From: Petunia secreta
Taxonomy: Eukaryota; Streptophyta; Magnoliopsida; Solanales; Solanaceae
NCBI GenBank assembly: GCA_029990175.1
Contig: JARKIP010000193.1
Span: forward strand, 186,001 to 250,000
Direction: 5' to 3'
Length of the DNA: 64,000 nt
The translations under genes were made by a program, and so were the position numbers. Below the pieces are notes generated by a model, which saw only the letters and a list, made by a program, of their open reading frames with translations, was not told the origin of the DNA and did not search any database. Below, piece after piece: positions 1 through 10,388 of the stretch. Within the stretch, counting starts at the first letter, position 1; each line of letters begins with the position of its first letter.

Positions 1-3000
1 TTCGATTTCCCTCTTAAATCATCGGTCCCCACTCAAAATCCAGCTCATCCATCGTACTAGCAGCGAACCAAAAGGCTCCAGCATCGTCCTTTTTCTCCCC
101 AGTACGATTTTGTTCAAATCCAGCATCCAAGTGGCAAAAGCTTAAATTGAACGATCAAGATTCGTTCAAATCCCAGGTAATACCATTTCCCACATCGTTT
201 TGCACCCTTTTTCAAGCCTTGAATTTGCCCTATAAATACCCCTTTCATTCACAAAATTAGGGGTCAGATTTTGGTTGAAGGAATTGAGGGGCTTAGGAAA
301 CGAGGACCCTCTTAGTGCTTTTTTTGTAATAAGCGATTTTATTTTTCCTTCCTAATTTCCGACTCTTAAAATTTGTGAATCGTCGAGTAGACTCGACGCT
401 CGTTCCAGTGCGGATTTCGACGGATCCCTCACCCCTGTTTCACTGCCCGCAAAAAGGTCGGTGTCTCTCGCGTCTTCTGTTTTAGTTTGTATAATGTAGT
501 TGTTGTTGATATTAGCTGGGCCTAAATTAGCTTATGTGTTTAATTTGCTTCATATGTGCAAAAGGATTAGTAGCTGGTTCGGGATAACCTTACATTTAAA
601 GAAAAATGTAAAAGCAATAAGTTGTTTGCCTAATTTTTTCTTGTTTCTGCTTCCTGGTTCTGTTCTCTATGAAATAAAGGGCTGTGCATAGTATGGATTT
701 CAATCCATTTTGTATGTTGCTATAAGAACTAGCTTAAAATCAAATCTTTATCCAGTTTCAACTTTTTAGAAGGCTGGACAGTTTGATACTTGTTATAGGA
801 GTAAAAGAAACTGATTTGTGGGATAAAATCTGTCCTGTTCATGCCCTTTTTATGTTTATTTATATGAAAGTAATATATGTTTTCTTTTTAGTTCATAGCT
901 TGTGTGTGCGGTAATTTCGTGCCCATGATTCAAATTTTGAGCTGCTTTATAAGAAATGAAGTTTATATGTTAGATCCCTGCCCCACCCATGTCATATGCC
1001 TCTTGGTTCAATCCTAAGCTGTTAAATATGATGATCTGTTAAGAAAATTCAAGGATTTTGGTTTAGTTTCTTTCCTATCATTATAGGCATCTAGCACATT
1101 TGGTTAATCTGAAAGGGAAATTTAACTTACAAAGCTTAATAATAGAAAGTTGTAATCTTTGCGTTGTTTTCTCACTAAGTTTGAAGCTTTACATGATTGT
1201 CTTTTGAAAAGAAGTTTAAGAGTCATTTCTCATTTTTGCAAAGTTAAAGTACTTCTCTTTTAGTGACTTAGCTATGATAAAAAATGTAATCTTTCTCTCC
1301 TCATTCACTGTTAGTATTTAAGAAAATTGATGACATATGGTAGAATTGAGTCCATCAGTAATTAGTTTGGTTGTTTGGATTCACTTAGCTTAAAGATTGA
1401 ATAGTCATTCTCTGTTGTTTGAAAGCTCCGGGTTAGTTTTCTAAGCCTAAAAGAGTGTGAGGCTGTCCAGGGAGGTTCTGTAAAGGTGATGCAGATTGGG
1501 GAATAGGTAGCAGGTGTTCCAAGGTCCGTGAAGGTGTGTGTGTATGTGCAGCTGTATAGAGAGCCATTCAGGTGGCAGGGAGCCTGTTCTAGAGAGTTTT
1601 AGTGGGTCTGCGAGCTAGTTCCAGGTTCTGTGAGAAGGTGTAGGTGCTGAGGAGGCTTGCAGGATTAAGTGAGTCCAGTTTCTATGAGATGTTGCAGGTT
1701 GTTTGGGTCTTGAGGTGTGCAGGTTGATGTGTTTAAAGTGAGGGGGTGTGTAGGAGTTGGTGTAGAAGCTAGGATGTGTTTATGAGGTGCTGTGAGAGTG
1801 AGGGAGTTCTGGAGATTTCAGGAGTGAGGTTTGTGCAGGTGAGCAGGAGATTTGATTGAGAAGCTTGAGAGGTGGTGAATGTTTCTCAGTTGCTGCAGGT
1901 GTCAGTGCAGATTAGGGTAGTCCTGGAATTTGTTTTGAAGCTTAGGAGGACGAGGGAGTTTAAAAGAATAGGAGCAGAGCTGTCGCCCTGGTTTCTGCAA
2001 TTCAGGGAGGTGTAAGAGTTGATCATAATTGTTTAAAAAGGGTCCTTGAGTTCTTTTCTTGATGATTCTTGATTGGCATTCACTGGTAGATTAAGATGTA
2101 TCATTGTCTCTTTAAAAGTTTGAAAGTAAAATGTACTTTCAGGTTTGACATGTTCCAATTGACATGATGATGCTACGTATTTGCAAAAAATATAATCTAA
2201 GTGTGTTGTCAAGGCATCTCTGTCTAATATGGAAGTTGTCTAATTTGTTTGCCAAGTGTGCTAATTAATAATTTTCTGGAAAAGATTGCCTCTGGTATTT
2301 TTATTAAGGGTAATAAGCTATGTTGTCAATGTATATGTTTGGATCTGTTATACCTTTGTTGAATTGGTATCGTATTGTAAAGTTTTTCATAAGCTGTAAT
2401 CTTGTGCTTGAATTTGCTTGAAATTTTGTCGTCGCTTTATCCATTGTTCCTGTTCACAAATCTTGCCAGCATTTCTTTTCAAATTAAACTGGTTGTCTTG
2501 GCGTGGTTACTAGAGTAAATAATGTGATTCTCTTATACAAGTGTTTGATCCTTGGACGGGTCACCTTTGAAAGCTCTGTTAAGAAATGTAGAGTTGGATT
2601 GTTATGGTAGCAGCTTGTTTGATCAAGGGACACCCTTTCTCATATAAAGTTTGTTATCGTTTAGTGAACAGTTTGTTTTTATGATGACAAGCAAGTTTAC
2701 AAATTGATTCGTTGCCAAAGTTTATTTTCATTGAAAGTCATATAATGCTTGCTTTAGACATTGTAAGTGTAGCTGTGATGAGTTTCTTGCTTATGGTCAT
2801 CTTAGTATTGAAATAAAACGCATTCAATGAGATCCTCAATTAATTCAATTTTTTTAGTAGTGTTGTCAACCAGTCTGTCCTTTATTCATTAGTAAAAAAA
2901 TTAGATAAATTTTAGCTAAAGCCATTCTTTCATTCTAATCTTTAACTCAATACTGAAGCATGTGTTTAGTTAATTTGGCTTGCTTTTGCTTTAGGTTTTG

Positions 3001-4102
3001 GACATACAATTGGTTTTTCCGGAAAATTGTTCTCATGTGCTCGTCTTCTATAACTGACCATTAGATTACTTTTCTTTAAATTGTGTTTTACATACATCTG
3101 TTTTTTTCCTCTTGAATATGTGTGCTAATCTGTTCTTCCTTGTATATTTTGCATGACCAAACTTTGGAGAAGAGTTGGCTAAACTCACCAATTGGGATTG
3201 GCTTATTGGCTTGGAGTTGCATTGGGGTCGAGTCCGGGCTCAAGGTTCAAGACCTTTAGAAATTTAAAATGCTTTGTTGAGCCATGTGATGTTTTAAGCT
3301 CATGGGCATAATGTATAAAAAATAAAATTCAAGGCTCCCATGAGTTTGTCAAATTTACCGGGTTCTTCTTCTAAATCCTTTCCTCTTTTCCCATCCTTAG
3401 AAATTGCATGTCTATAGGAATTCCCCGTAGATAATTATTCATTTGATTGATTATGAATGAATGTTTAGTTATTTATTGAGTTATTTGTGAATATTTTATT
3501 TCTTAAGAATCTCCATCTTATTTACGAATTGTGCATCTTTTAGTTAAATAACGCGTGCAATTAAAATTCGAAACTAATAAAAAGTAACTCATTTTTTTAT
3601 GAAAGTGCAACTTCTTTCGAATTAATTGGTTTTCCTATTTCAGCAAAAAATTATTTATTTATTTATTTATTTATTTTTCTTTCTTTCTTTTTTTCCTTTT
3701 CAAGTCTAAGTTTATTTAAATTCATATTTCTTTAACGTATAATTTATTATAATCTTAGAATTTCAATATTAATCTTAAACCATTTTATCAACATATTGAA
3801 AGTTAACATTTTGAGTTATTTTGTGAAAACCGAAGGATTAACCGTAATTTTACGGATTTTCGAAAGTGCTTTCAAATCGAAACCTTCTTTCGAAAATAAC
3901 TGAACCTCTTACTTCAGAATCTCTGAAAAGACCATTTTCCTTAAAACGGAGGAATTGCACGCATTATTTAATTAATTGGTTCCTAATTCTCCTAAATTAG
4001 GTGGCGACTCCAAAGAAAGCCCTTTGGAATCCCATATTGTTGAACACTATACCCGGAACCTATCTTTTCTTTAAGAAAGGGTAATTTTTTTGGGGTTCAA
4101 CA
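1..4102 (+). repeat. 5' LTR of the TR-GAG element (left-truncated by window)
   Basis: Matches 10717-14817. It ends in ttcaaca, directly before a primer-binding site. A TATA-like 'tataaatacccc' at about 231-242 is followed by a pyrimidine-rich stretch, a plausible promoter and transcription start. A 63-codon ORF at 500-691 occurs identically in both LTRs but looks like no known protein. A G-rich segment (about 1430-2000) with many 'gcaggt/ggtg' motifs and a TTTA microsatellite (3651-3676) are visible. No coding content is supported. Confidence 0.93.
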
Positions 4103-4105
4103 GCG

Positions 4106-4123
4106 TGGCGACTCCGCTGGGGA
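4106..4123 (+). other. Primer-binding site, tRNA-Arg type
   Basis: The sequence tggcgactccgctgggga begins three bases after the LTR end. It starts with TGG, complementary to the CCA end of a tRNA. This is the PBS commonly reported for Ogre-type elements and attributed to tRNA-Arg; the tRNA identity is from knowledge of that family. Confidence 0.8.
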
Positions 4124-5352
4124 TTACCTTAAGGTTCTAAACGCAAGGTTTTCACAAAATAACTCTTTATTTGTTTATTATTTTCAAAAAGCATGATTAG
4201 TTAAATTGATTATTTGCAATTGTTTGTCACTGAAAGCATGTCACTACACCTTTATTTGCGCACATATTAAACTGGCATTCCGTTCATATTTCCCCCATTC
4301 CTGGGAGCTTCTTCATTGTTACTTATACCCGCGAGGTGTATGCATATACACCCGCAACTCACAAAAAACCCTTTAAGAAAGAGTGAGCGTACCTGCGGGG
4401 TGAGCGGATTGTTTTACTACCGCGTGACCGCTTGCCACTCAAAACAGCCTTGTGTTTAGTAAACCCACTCTAGAGTTTCCGTTAGGAACATGCATGCATA
4501 AGCCTTAGATTGGACCCGGTCCTTGGTACCGCCTCCATAGTTAGGAAAACCGCCCTTTTTCGTTGACGGGTTTAAACCCAACAACAGTGCATATTATGTG
4601 TTTATGTGATAACGGAACTTCCAGTCCAAGCCAAGTTTTGCAACTAATTAAATTTAGAATACTTTTATTAATTTTGTAGACTAGAAGATACTTGAATTCA
4701 AGAGGTATTTAAATAGTCAAGATACTTGGAAGAAGATAACAAGCTAGGGGCAAGAGACGTCAAAAGGATGATAAAACGTTCGGTCCATTTGATTGATGTT
4801 AGATTCAAGCAAGTTTTTTGGATGTGAACGACATTTGGGACCAGATATCAGAAATCACACTGATTGCGCAAGCAATTGCGCAATCAGAATTGATCCTAAC
4901 CAGGCCCGCACTTCAGTCCCATTGCCTTCTCAAGCCTGATGCAGCGTAGTTATAGCAGTTATTTATATTTTCATTATACTCAAAACGATGTATTTAAATT
5001 ATATTCGGCACTTTCTACTTTTTATGTAACAATGATGTACTCAGAATCAAGTTATAATGAAAGAAAATTATTATTACTGTTATTGTCACTTACTCTAAAT
5101 TCGATTATTGCAAAACCGGCTTGGACTACTTTTCATTATCACCTATTTGGCGTCCTAGGCCCACCTCTGGCACAAAGAGGCACCCTACAGGGTAGGACGC
5201 ATTCGCATTTTATTTACGCTCGATTACGTGTGATTGCTACATGCCAATTTATTGTTATATCTTCCATGTTCAAACTGCCAAAGCGCTACGTGACGCGCGC
5301 TATGTGCTTGTGTGCAACCTCGTAAATAACATGCAAACTAACATAGTTACCT
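4124..5352 (+). other. Leader between PBS and gag of the TR-GAG element
   Basis: Non-coding leader of about 1.2 kb. It contains a perfect 12-bp-stem hairpin (4860-4887). A 128-codon ORF at 4939-5325 resembles nothing I recognise and has no second copy to support it. A strong plant-type 3' splice site (pyrimidine tract then ccccgcag, about 5377-5393) lies just upstream of the likely gag start codon, so gag may be translated from a spliced message. Confidence 0.55.
4860..4887 (+). other. Perfect hairpin in retrotransposon leader
   Basis: Arms ctgattgcgcaa (4860-4871) and ttgcgcaatcag (4876-4887) are exact reverse complements around a 4-base loop. The position, between PBS and gag, is where LTR elements carry RNA dimerisation or packaging structures; that role is inference. 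Confidence 0.6.
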
Positions 5353-6756
5353 TTGAACTTTTTGTTTTGTTGTGTTTACTCCCTTCCCCGCAGAAGTTTG
5401 ATTTGTGTTGACTTTGAAATGGCTGACTTCGCAAAATCCAAAGCAAGAAAAGGAGATTCTCTTTCAGTCGCGAGCATCAAAAAGGAAAAGACAGTGTCTG
5501 GTCCAACTTTAGAAGAAGGCACAAAGAATGATGAAAAGACTCTCATTAATCTTACCATGGAAGATGTACAATCAGAAACAAAGCAAACATCTAATCTGAA
5601 TGAGTGGTACCATTGGCAAAAACAAGATAAGTCTAACAGATATCAGGTGTCGAATTTGAAAAAGATGCCAACTGAGACCTTTAGGGAATACGCGGTACGT
5701 TGGACAAATGAAGCTGCTAAGGTCCAACCACCTTACACAGAAAATGAGGCAATTGCATGTTTCGTATCATCTCTGGACAGTGAGCTCTATTACCAAATCT
5801 GTCACCAGATAATGGACACATCAGAAACAACATTTGCCAACATTGTCAAGATGGGGGAAACCATTGAAATTAAAATGATGCTTGAATTAAATGCTCCAAA
5901 AGCCGCTAATGTAAAGGCCCAATTTACCAATGATAAAAAGAAAGAAAAAGAACTGCATGCCCTGAGTCATCCAAACCAGCTTCATAAGCTTCCTAGCCAA
6001 AGCACATCAACTTCCAATCATAATAGTCACTACCAAGCTCCTATTGCACCAAAGCCTGATCTTAACCCTTCCTACAACACGCATGGTTTTCAGCCTTACC
6101 CACCACCGCATGTTTATCTGGCACCCCCAAGCTATCTACCCCCCTCAAAGTACTACCCATCTCCAAGTCATCAGCCTGAGACTTCTGCTCGCCAAAATCG
6201 CCCAATCATGGCAAGGCCCTACCCAAAAGTGGTCAAAACTTTCACACCTTTGCGTGAGCCTATTGGCCAATTATTTGAAAAACTGAAATTAGCTGGGTTG
6301 ATCCATCCTATTGCGGATAGGACCCCTTATCCTCGTCCTGCTTGGTTTGACATAACAAAGAATTGTGCGTATCATTCTGGAGCTCCAGGGCACGACACTG
6401 CAAATTGCCATTCGTTGAAGGAAAAAATTGAAGCATTGATCAAAGCAAGGGTGGTTCAAATCCCAATGATTCCTCCCTATTCCCAATCTGTCAAAGGGAT
6501 TGAATTTAACTCCAACAATCAAGAGGAGCAAACCCGAAAGTTCACATTTCCGATAGAATCTCAAGAGCATTTGTTTGAAAGGTTAAAAGGTGCAAAAATT
6601 TTAAAGCCTTTGGTAGGAGATGGGACATCTGATCCTCCTCCAAGATTGATTCATGGGGTCAAATATTGTGCTTACCATGGAGAATATTGTCAACATGACA
6701 CTAAGAGCTGCATTACTCTGAGGCACAAAATTCAAGACTTGATTGATGATCTCTGA
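5353..6756 (+). CDS. gag: Gag-like protein of the Tat/Ogre TR-GAG element
   Basis: An ORF of up to 467 codons. The better start is probably Met23 at 5419 (protein begins MADFAKSKARKG), because the preceding codons overlap a splice-acceptor-like tract. Residues ~95-180 match the capsid-like retrotransposon gag region (segments TETFREYAVRWTNEAAKV and FANIVKMGETIEI). Then comes a proline- and serine-rich linker (~215-290). Two tandem cysteine/histidine knuckles follow, CAYHSGAPGHDTANC near residue 338 and CAYHGEYCQHDTKSC near 437, each followed by a lysine-rich helix-like segment. This paired C-x2-H...GH-x-x-x-C pattern is characteristic of Ogre/Tat Gag. The N-terminal half seems short compared with full-length Ogre Gag, and no protease or pol follows: the frame ends in TGA. 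Expected to assemble virus-like particles in the cytoplasm; whether this short version is functional is unknown. Confidence 0.82.
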   Translation: MNFLFCCVYSLPRRSLICVDFEMADFAKSKARKGDSLSVASIKKEKTVSGPTLEEGTKNDEKTLINLTMEDVQSETKQTSNLNEWYHWQKQDKSNRYQVSNLKKMPTETFREYAVRWTNEAAKVQPPYTENEAIACFVSSLDSELYYQICHQIMDTSETTFANIVKMGETIEIKMMLELNAPKAANVKAQFTNDKKKEKELHALSHPNQLHKLPSQSTSTSNHNSHYQAPIAPKPDLNPSYNTHGFQPYPPPHVYLAPPSYLPPSKYYPSPSHQPETSARQNRPIMARPYPKVVKTFTPLREPIGQLFEKLKLAGLIHPIADRTPYPRPAWFDITKNCAYHSGAPGHDTANCHSLKEKIEALIKARVVQIPMIPPYSQSVKGIEFNSNNQEEQTRKFTFPIESQEHLFERLKGAKILKPLVGDGTSDPPPRLIHGVKYCAYHGEYCQHDTKSCITLRHKIQDLIDDL

Positions 6757-8914
6757 GTTGATGCCCTTCTGAAAGGAACTTGGCTATTGAGCTCAATAGT
6801 TTCTTTTGCATCACAATTCAAATTGAGGCCCTGAATTGTGTTTTGCCTTTAAATTATGTCTTTTGAGAATAACCTTTTAATTTCTGTCTTTGCATGTCTG
6901 TCGCGTTATGCCTCCTTAAGTTAGAATTTGAATAAATAATACATTGCATTCTCATTGTGTTATTATACTTTATTTACTTTATGGTATGCTTTTGACTAAA
7001 TATTTCAATTTTATAATTATCAAACCTGCCTAAGAATTGCTTGTGACTAACAACAAAACAACTGAACAATTTGGGAATGATGCGCTGAAAAACGATATTT
7101 TGCACCCTTGAGGTGTCAGACTGTCGTTAGGACTTCAACTGGGGCAGATCTTATTTGTTGGCATATGGCGTGGAAGTAGTTTTATCTACATTATTTATTT
7201 GAGGATTGCTTAAAATGATGAGTTGAAGATGTAGAATTCATGAAGTTGATAAAGTCTTTACCTGGTTCATCGTGTCCTATTCGGAGGAACACTGGTGTTT
7301 ACAAAGCGGATGTTCAAATTTGGCTGAAAATTGAACATAAATGTCTTCACAAGACACTATATTTGAAGCAGCCGCAAGTTAGTATTGTTGAATGTAATCT
7401 TTGATGTAATGCGAACTACGCGTAACCTGATTCCCGAGGCGGGATACGTAGGCAACTCATATAGAGTTCGGTTGCACTAGCACATGAATCCCCTATTTCC
7501 TCTTTTATGTATTTTTGAACTACTTCTGACCTGATTCCTGGAGTGGCAACGGGATAAGTAGGCAATCCTCATCGGATTCGGTCAAAATATTGTAACACTT
7601 TAGGCTTGTTTATCTTCTATGATGTAATCCCGAACTATGCATCTGGGCAGATGTGTATGTTTTCCAATTCGGATGCGGTTTTGTATTTAGATTGCCATAT
7701 TTTCCTCAAAAAATCTCTATGTAAGCAGAACTACGCACAGTCTGATTCCCGTGGAGGGATACGTAGGCGCTCTTAGTGGGCTCGACTCTATAAATATTAA
7801 AATTTTCAGTCTCCCCTAAGGCAAGCAACTGGGGCAATTTTGCCAGATAATTCAAAGATTTGAGAGATAGCAACTGGGGCAATTTTTGCAAAAAAAAAAA
7901 ATAATTTGAAGATATGAAAGATAGAAACTGGGGCAAATTTTGCAAGGCAAGTTGAAGATTTAGATGGTCATAACTGGGGCAAATTTTGCAAGAATCAACG
8001 TTGACTATCAAAAGACAAGCTGGGAAGATCTTGGGAATTGGCTAGATGGATAGTGCTAACTCTAAGAAAAGGATGTTCAGTTTGTTTTAAGATATGTCAC
8101 AAGCTTATGTCAAGGCAGAAATTTCATAAAATGCATCTTACTTTCATGAAATATTTGCATGGTTACTTTATTTACTTTATTACCAAAACTACTTTTACTT
8201 TGCCTCTATTATCAAAACATTCATGCTATTGAGTTCATGAGCCAAGTCTCCGAATATGATTCACAAATCCAAGTCCAAGGAAAACATGGGAGCAGAAGCG
8301 ACATCAAGAAGATCGAGATCAAGTCAGCACAAATCAAACGCTCCCCCCTCCCTCCCAAAACTAACAATTTTTCTTTGAGAGCAGGGACATTAACGCCCGT
8401 ATCAGAAGATAAACGTCTTAGCAAGACAATCTTGAAGATTCTCATCGCTTGGATTGAAATTACATTTGGGATAAAGCTTGATGCTTTCTAACTTTCCCGA
8501 AAAGATATTGCCCAATTTGAGAAGTTCCCTTTGCATTGTGGCCAAGACCATTCCTCCGTAGAAGGATTCGGAAATATAAACTTATTTGACAATAAGACTA
8601 CTTTGGATGGGTTCCTACCTTCTAGTTGGGGTACAACCCAGGACTGCATTGAAAACATCCTTTTCATGATTTGGAGCATTGTGCTTTCTCATGGTTTGTT
8701 GCCGAAAGGCGGCATTTCTATTTCCTAAAATTTTTGCATATTGTTAAACATATCCGTTTCATCTCTATTTTGCTTTATGCGAACATTTACTGAAATTTCA
8801 TTTTGTGATTTGCAGATATTGATAAATTCGGAGAAGTAACCGCTTTTATGAGCTTTGTGTCTTTAACTTTACTCTAATTTTGTTTGTTTAGTTCGTCTTG
8901 CAGATGAACATCTC
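6757..8914 (+). other. 3' untranslated part of the TR-GAG element with short diverged repeats
   Basis: No ORF here resembles a protein. Two repeat families are visible. The first is a ~60-base unit with the pattern gaacta(c/t)g...cctgattcc...gggatacgtaggcaac, at about 7405, 7528, 7730 and again at 10188, with a decayed copy near 7631. The second is aactggggcaa followed by tttgc, at about 7820, 7870, 7926 and 7973, with solitary copies at 7138 and 10018. Both are typical of the variable 3' region of Tat-lineage elements. There is no trace of pol. Confidence 0.6.
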
Positions 8915-9686
8915 GGGTCCTTCCACCCACAAATAGGATACTTTGGGTCCTTCCACCCACGAATAGGATATTTGGGTCCTTCCACCCACGAATAGGATAT
9001 TTGGGTCTTTCCACCCACGAATAGGATATCTGGGTCCTTCCACCCACAAATAGGATATTTGGGTTCTTCCACCCACAAATAGGATATATCGGGTCCTTCC
9101 ACCCACAAATAGGATATATCGGGTCCTTCCACCCACGAATAGGATAGATCGGGTCCTTCCACCCACGAATAGGATATATCGGGTCCTTCCACCCACAAAT
9201 AGGATATATCGGGTCCTTCCACCCACAAATAGGATATATCGGGTCCTTCCACCCACAAATAGGATATATCGGGTCCTTCCACCCACAAATAGGATATTTG
9301 GGTTCTTCCACCCACAAATAGGATATATCGGGTCCTTCCACCCACAAATAGGATATATCGGGTCCTTCCACCCACGAATAGGATATATCGGGTCCTTCCA
9401 CCCACAAATAGGATATATCGGGTCCTTCCACCCACAAATAGGATATATCGGGTCCTTCCACCCACAAATAGGATATATCGGGTCCTTCCACCCACAAATA
9501 GGATATATCGGGTCCTTCCACCCACAAATAGGATATTTGGGTTCTTCCACCCACAGATAGAATATATCGGGTCCTTCCACCCACAAATAGGATATATCGG
9601 GTCCTTCCACCCACAAATAGGATATTAGGGTCCTTCCACCCACAAATAGGATATCTCGGGTCCTTCCACCCACAAATAGGATATGC
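8915..9686 (+). repeat. 26-copy ~30-bp tandem array (proto-satellite) in the 3' untranslated part
   Basis: I count 26 head-to-tail copies of a 29/30-bp unit built from gggtccttccacccac, then (a/g)aatagg, then a variable atat tail. Copies 6, 14 and 22 (starting 9061, 9300 and 9539) share the variant gggttcttcc and each follows a 29-base copy ending in ttt. This gives an exact 239-base higher-order period of eight monomers. Because the period is a multiple of three, long spurious ORFs run through it on the minus strand. Satellite-like arrays in this position are known for Tat-lineage elements. Confidence 0.95.
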
Positions 9687-10375
9687 AGGTTTCTTTCAAG
9701 TAGATGATAGTCTAAGACAAGTCGGCTGAAGCACCGCTTTCGGAATGTTTCGCGATGTCGGTTGTCATGCAATATTGAATAATGATCAGCCTAAAGGTTC
9801 CCCGGGCGGAGTACCTCGTCAGTTGATCGAGAGAAGAACTTGTTGATAACATCAGAGCCAGCATTTACAATTTTATATTATTCCTTTATTTATTTCTCAT
9901 TCCAATTATTACAGTTTATTAGCAGTTGCTCGCTTACCGTTTGTTAAGTTTATTACAGGATTTTAGCAGCATCGCAGCAGCATTTGGAGCATAACGTGGA
10001 ACTTTTTCTTAGCAGTGAACTGGGGCAATTGTTGATATGAGCTAGACTCGTCAACAAGGATCTGAAGAATCGCACTCGAACAAGCAAGTCCTTTCCTAAT
10101 CTCTCATTTCAGATTAGGCGTCAGTTTGAATTCTTTCCTATTCGTGCGTCATTTTCTGTCAATCGTGCGAATTTTCGTGTCTAAGTGTTGTTGAACTACA
10201 TATGGCCTGATTCTCTTTCAGCCCGAGATATGTAGGCAACTCAGAAACCGGAGTTCGGCCATGTCTATAAGCCTCGCATTTCGGTCCTTGGAATCGAAGT
10301 CTCGGCTTTACCGTGACAAAATTGGTTTTCATGTCAACTTTCTTTACCCTGAAAACTCTTTCATCCTTTTCGGGT
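9687..10375 (+). other. Distal 3' untranslated part between satellite array and polypurine tract
   Basis: Non-coding. It contains one more aactggggcaa copy (10018) and one more gaactac...cctgattc...gtaggcaactc copy (about 10188-10245). The minus-strand ORF at 10159-10401 runs through these repeats into the LTR and is not considered real. Confidence 0.5.
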
Positions 10376-10388
10376 AAAGAGGGGCAGC
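10376..10388 (+). other. Polypurine tract of the TR-GAG element
   Basis: aaagaggggcagc directly abuts the 3' LTR start tgttgacaccc. This is the expected position for plus-strand primer generation during reverse transcription. Confidence 0.85.

Noticed and set aside
500..691. 63-codon ORF repeated at 11216-11407
   Set aside because: Identical because it lies in both LTRs; no protein features. Repetition alone is not evidence of coding.
4939..5325. 128-codon ORF before gag as an Ogre ORF1
   Set aside because: No recognisable motif, amino-acid composition of random AT-rich sequence, and no second copy to compare.
8915..9686. CRISPR-like array
   Set aside because: Copies are directly adjacent with no unique spacers, in a plant retrotransposon.
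8869..9772. Three long minus-strand ORFs (218-294 codons) with the repeating decapeptide GGRTRYILFV
   Set aside because: They follow from a tandem repeat whose 30-base period is divisible by three, so all frames stay open. There is no start context or family resemblance.
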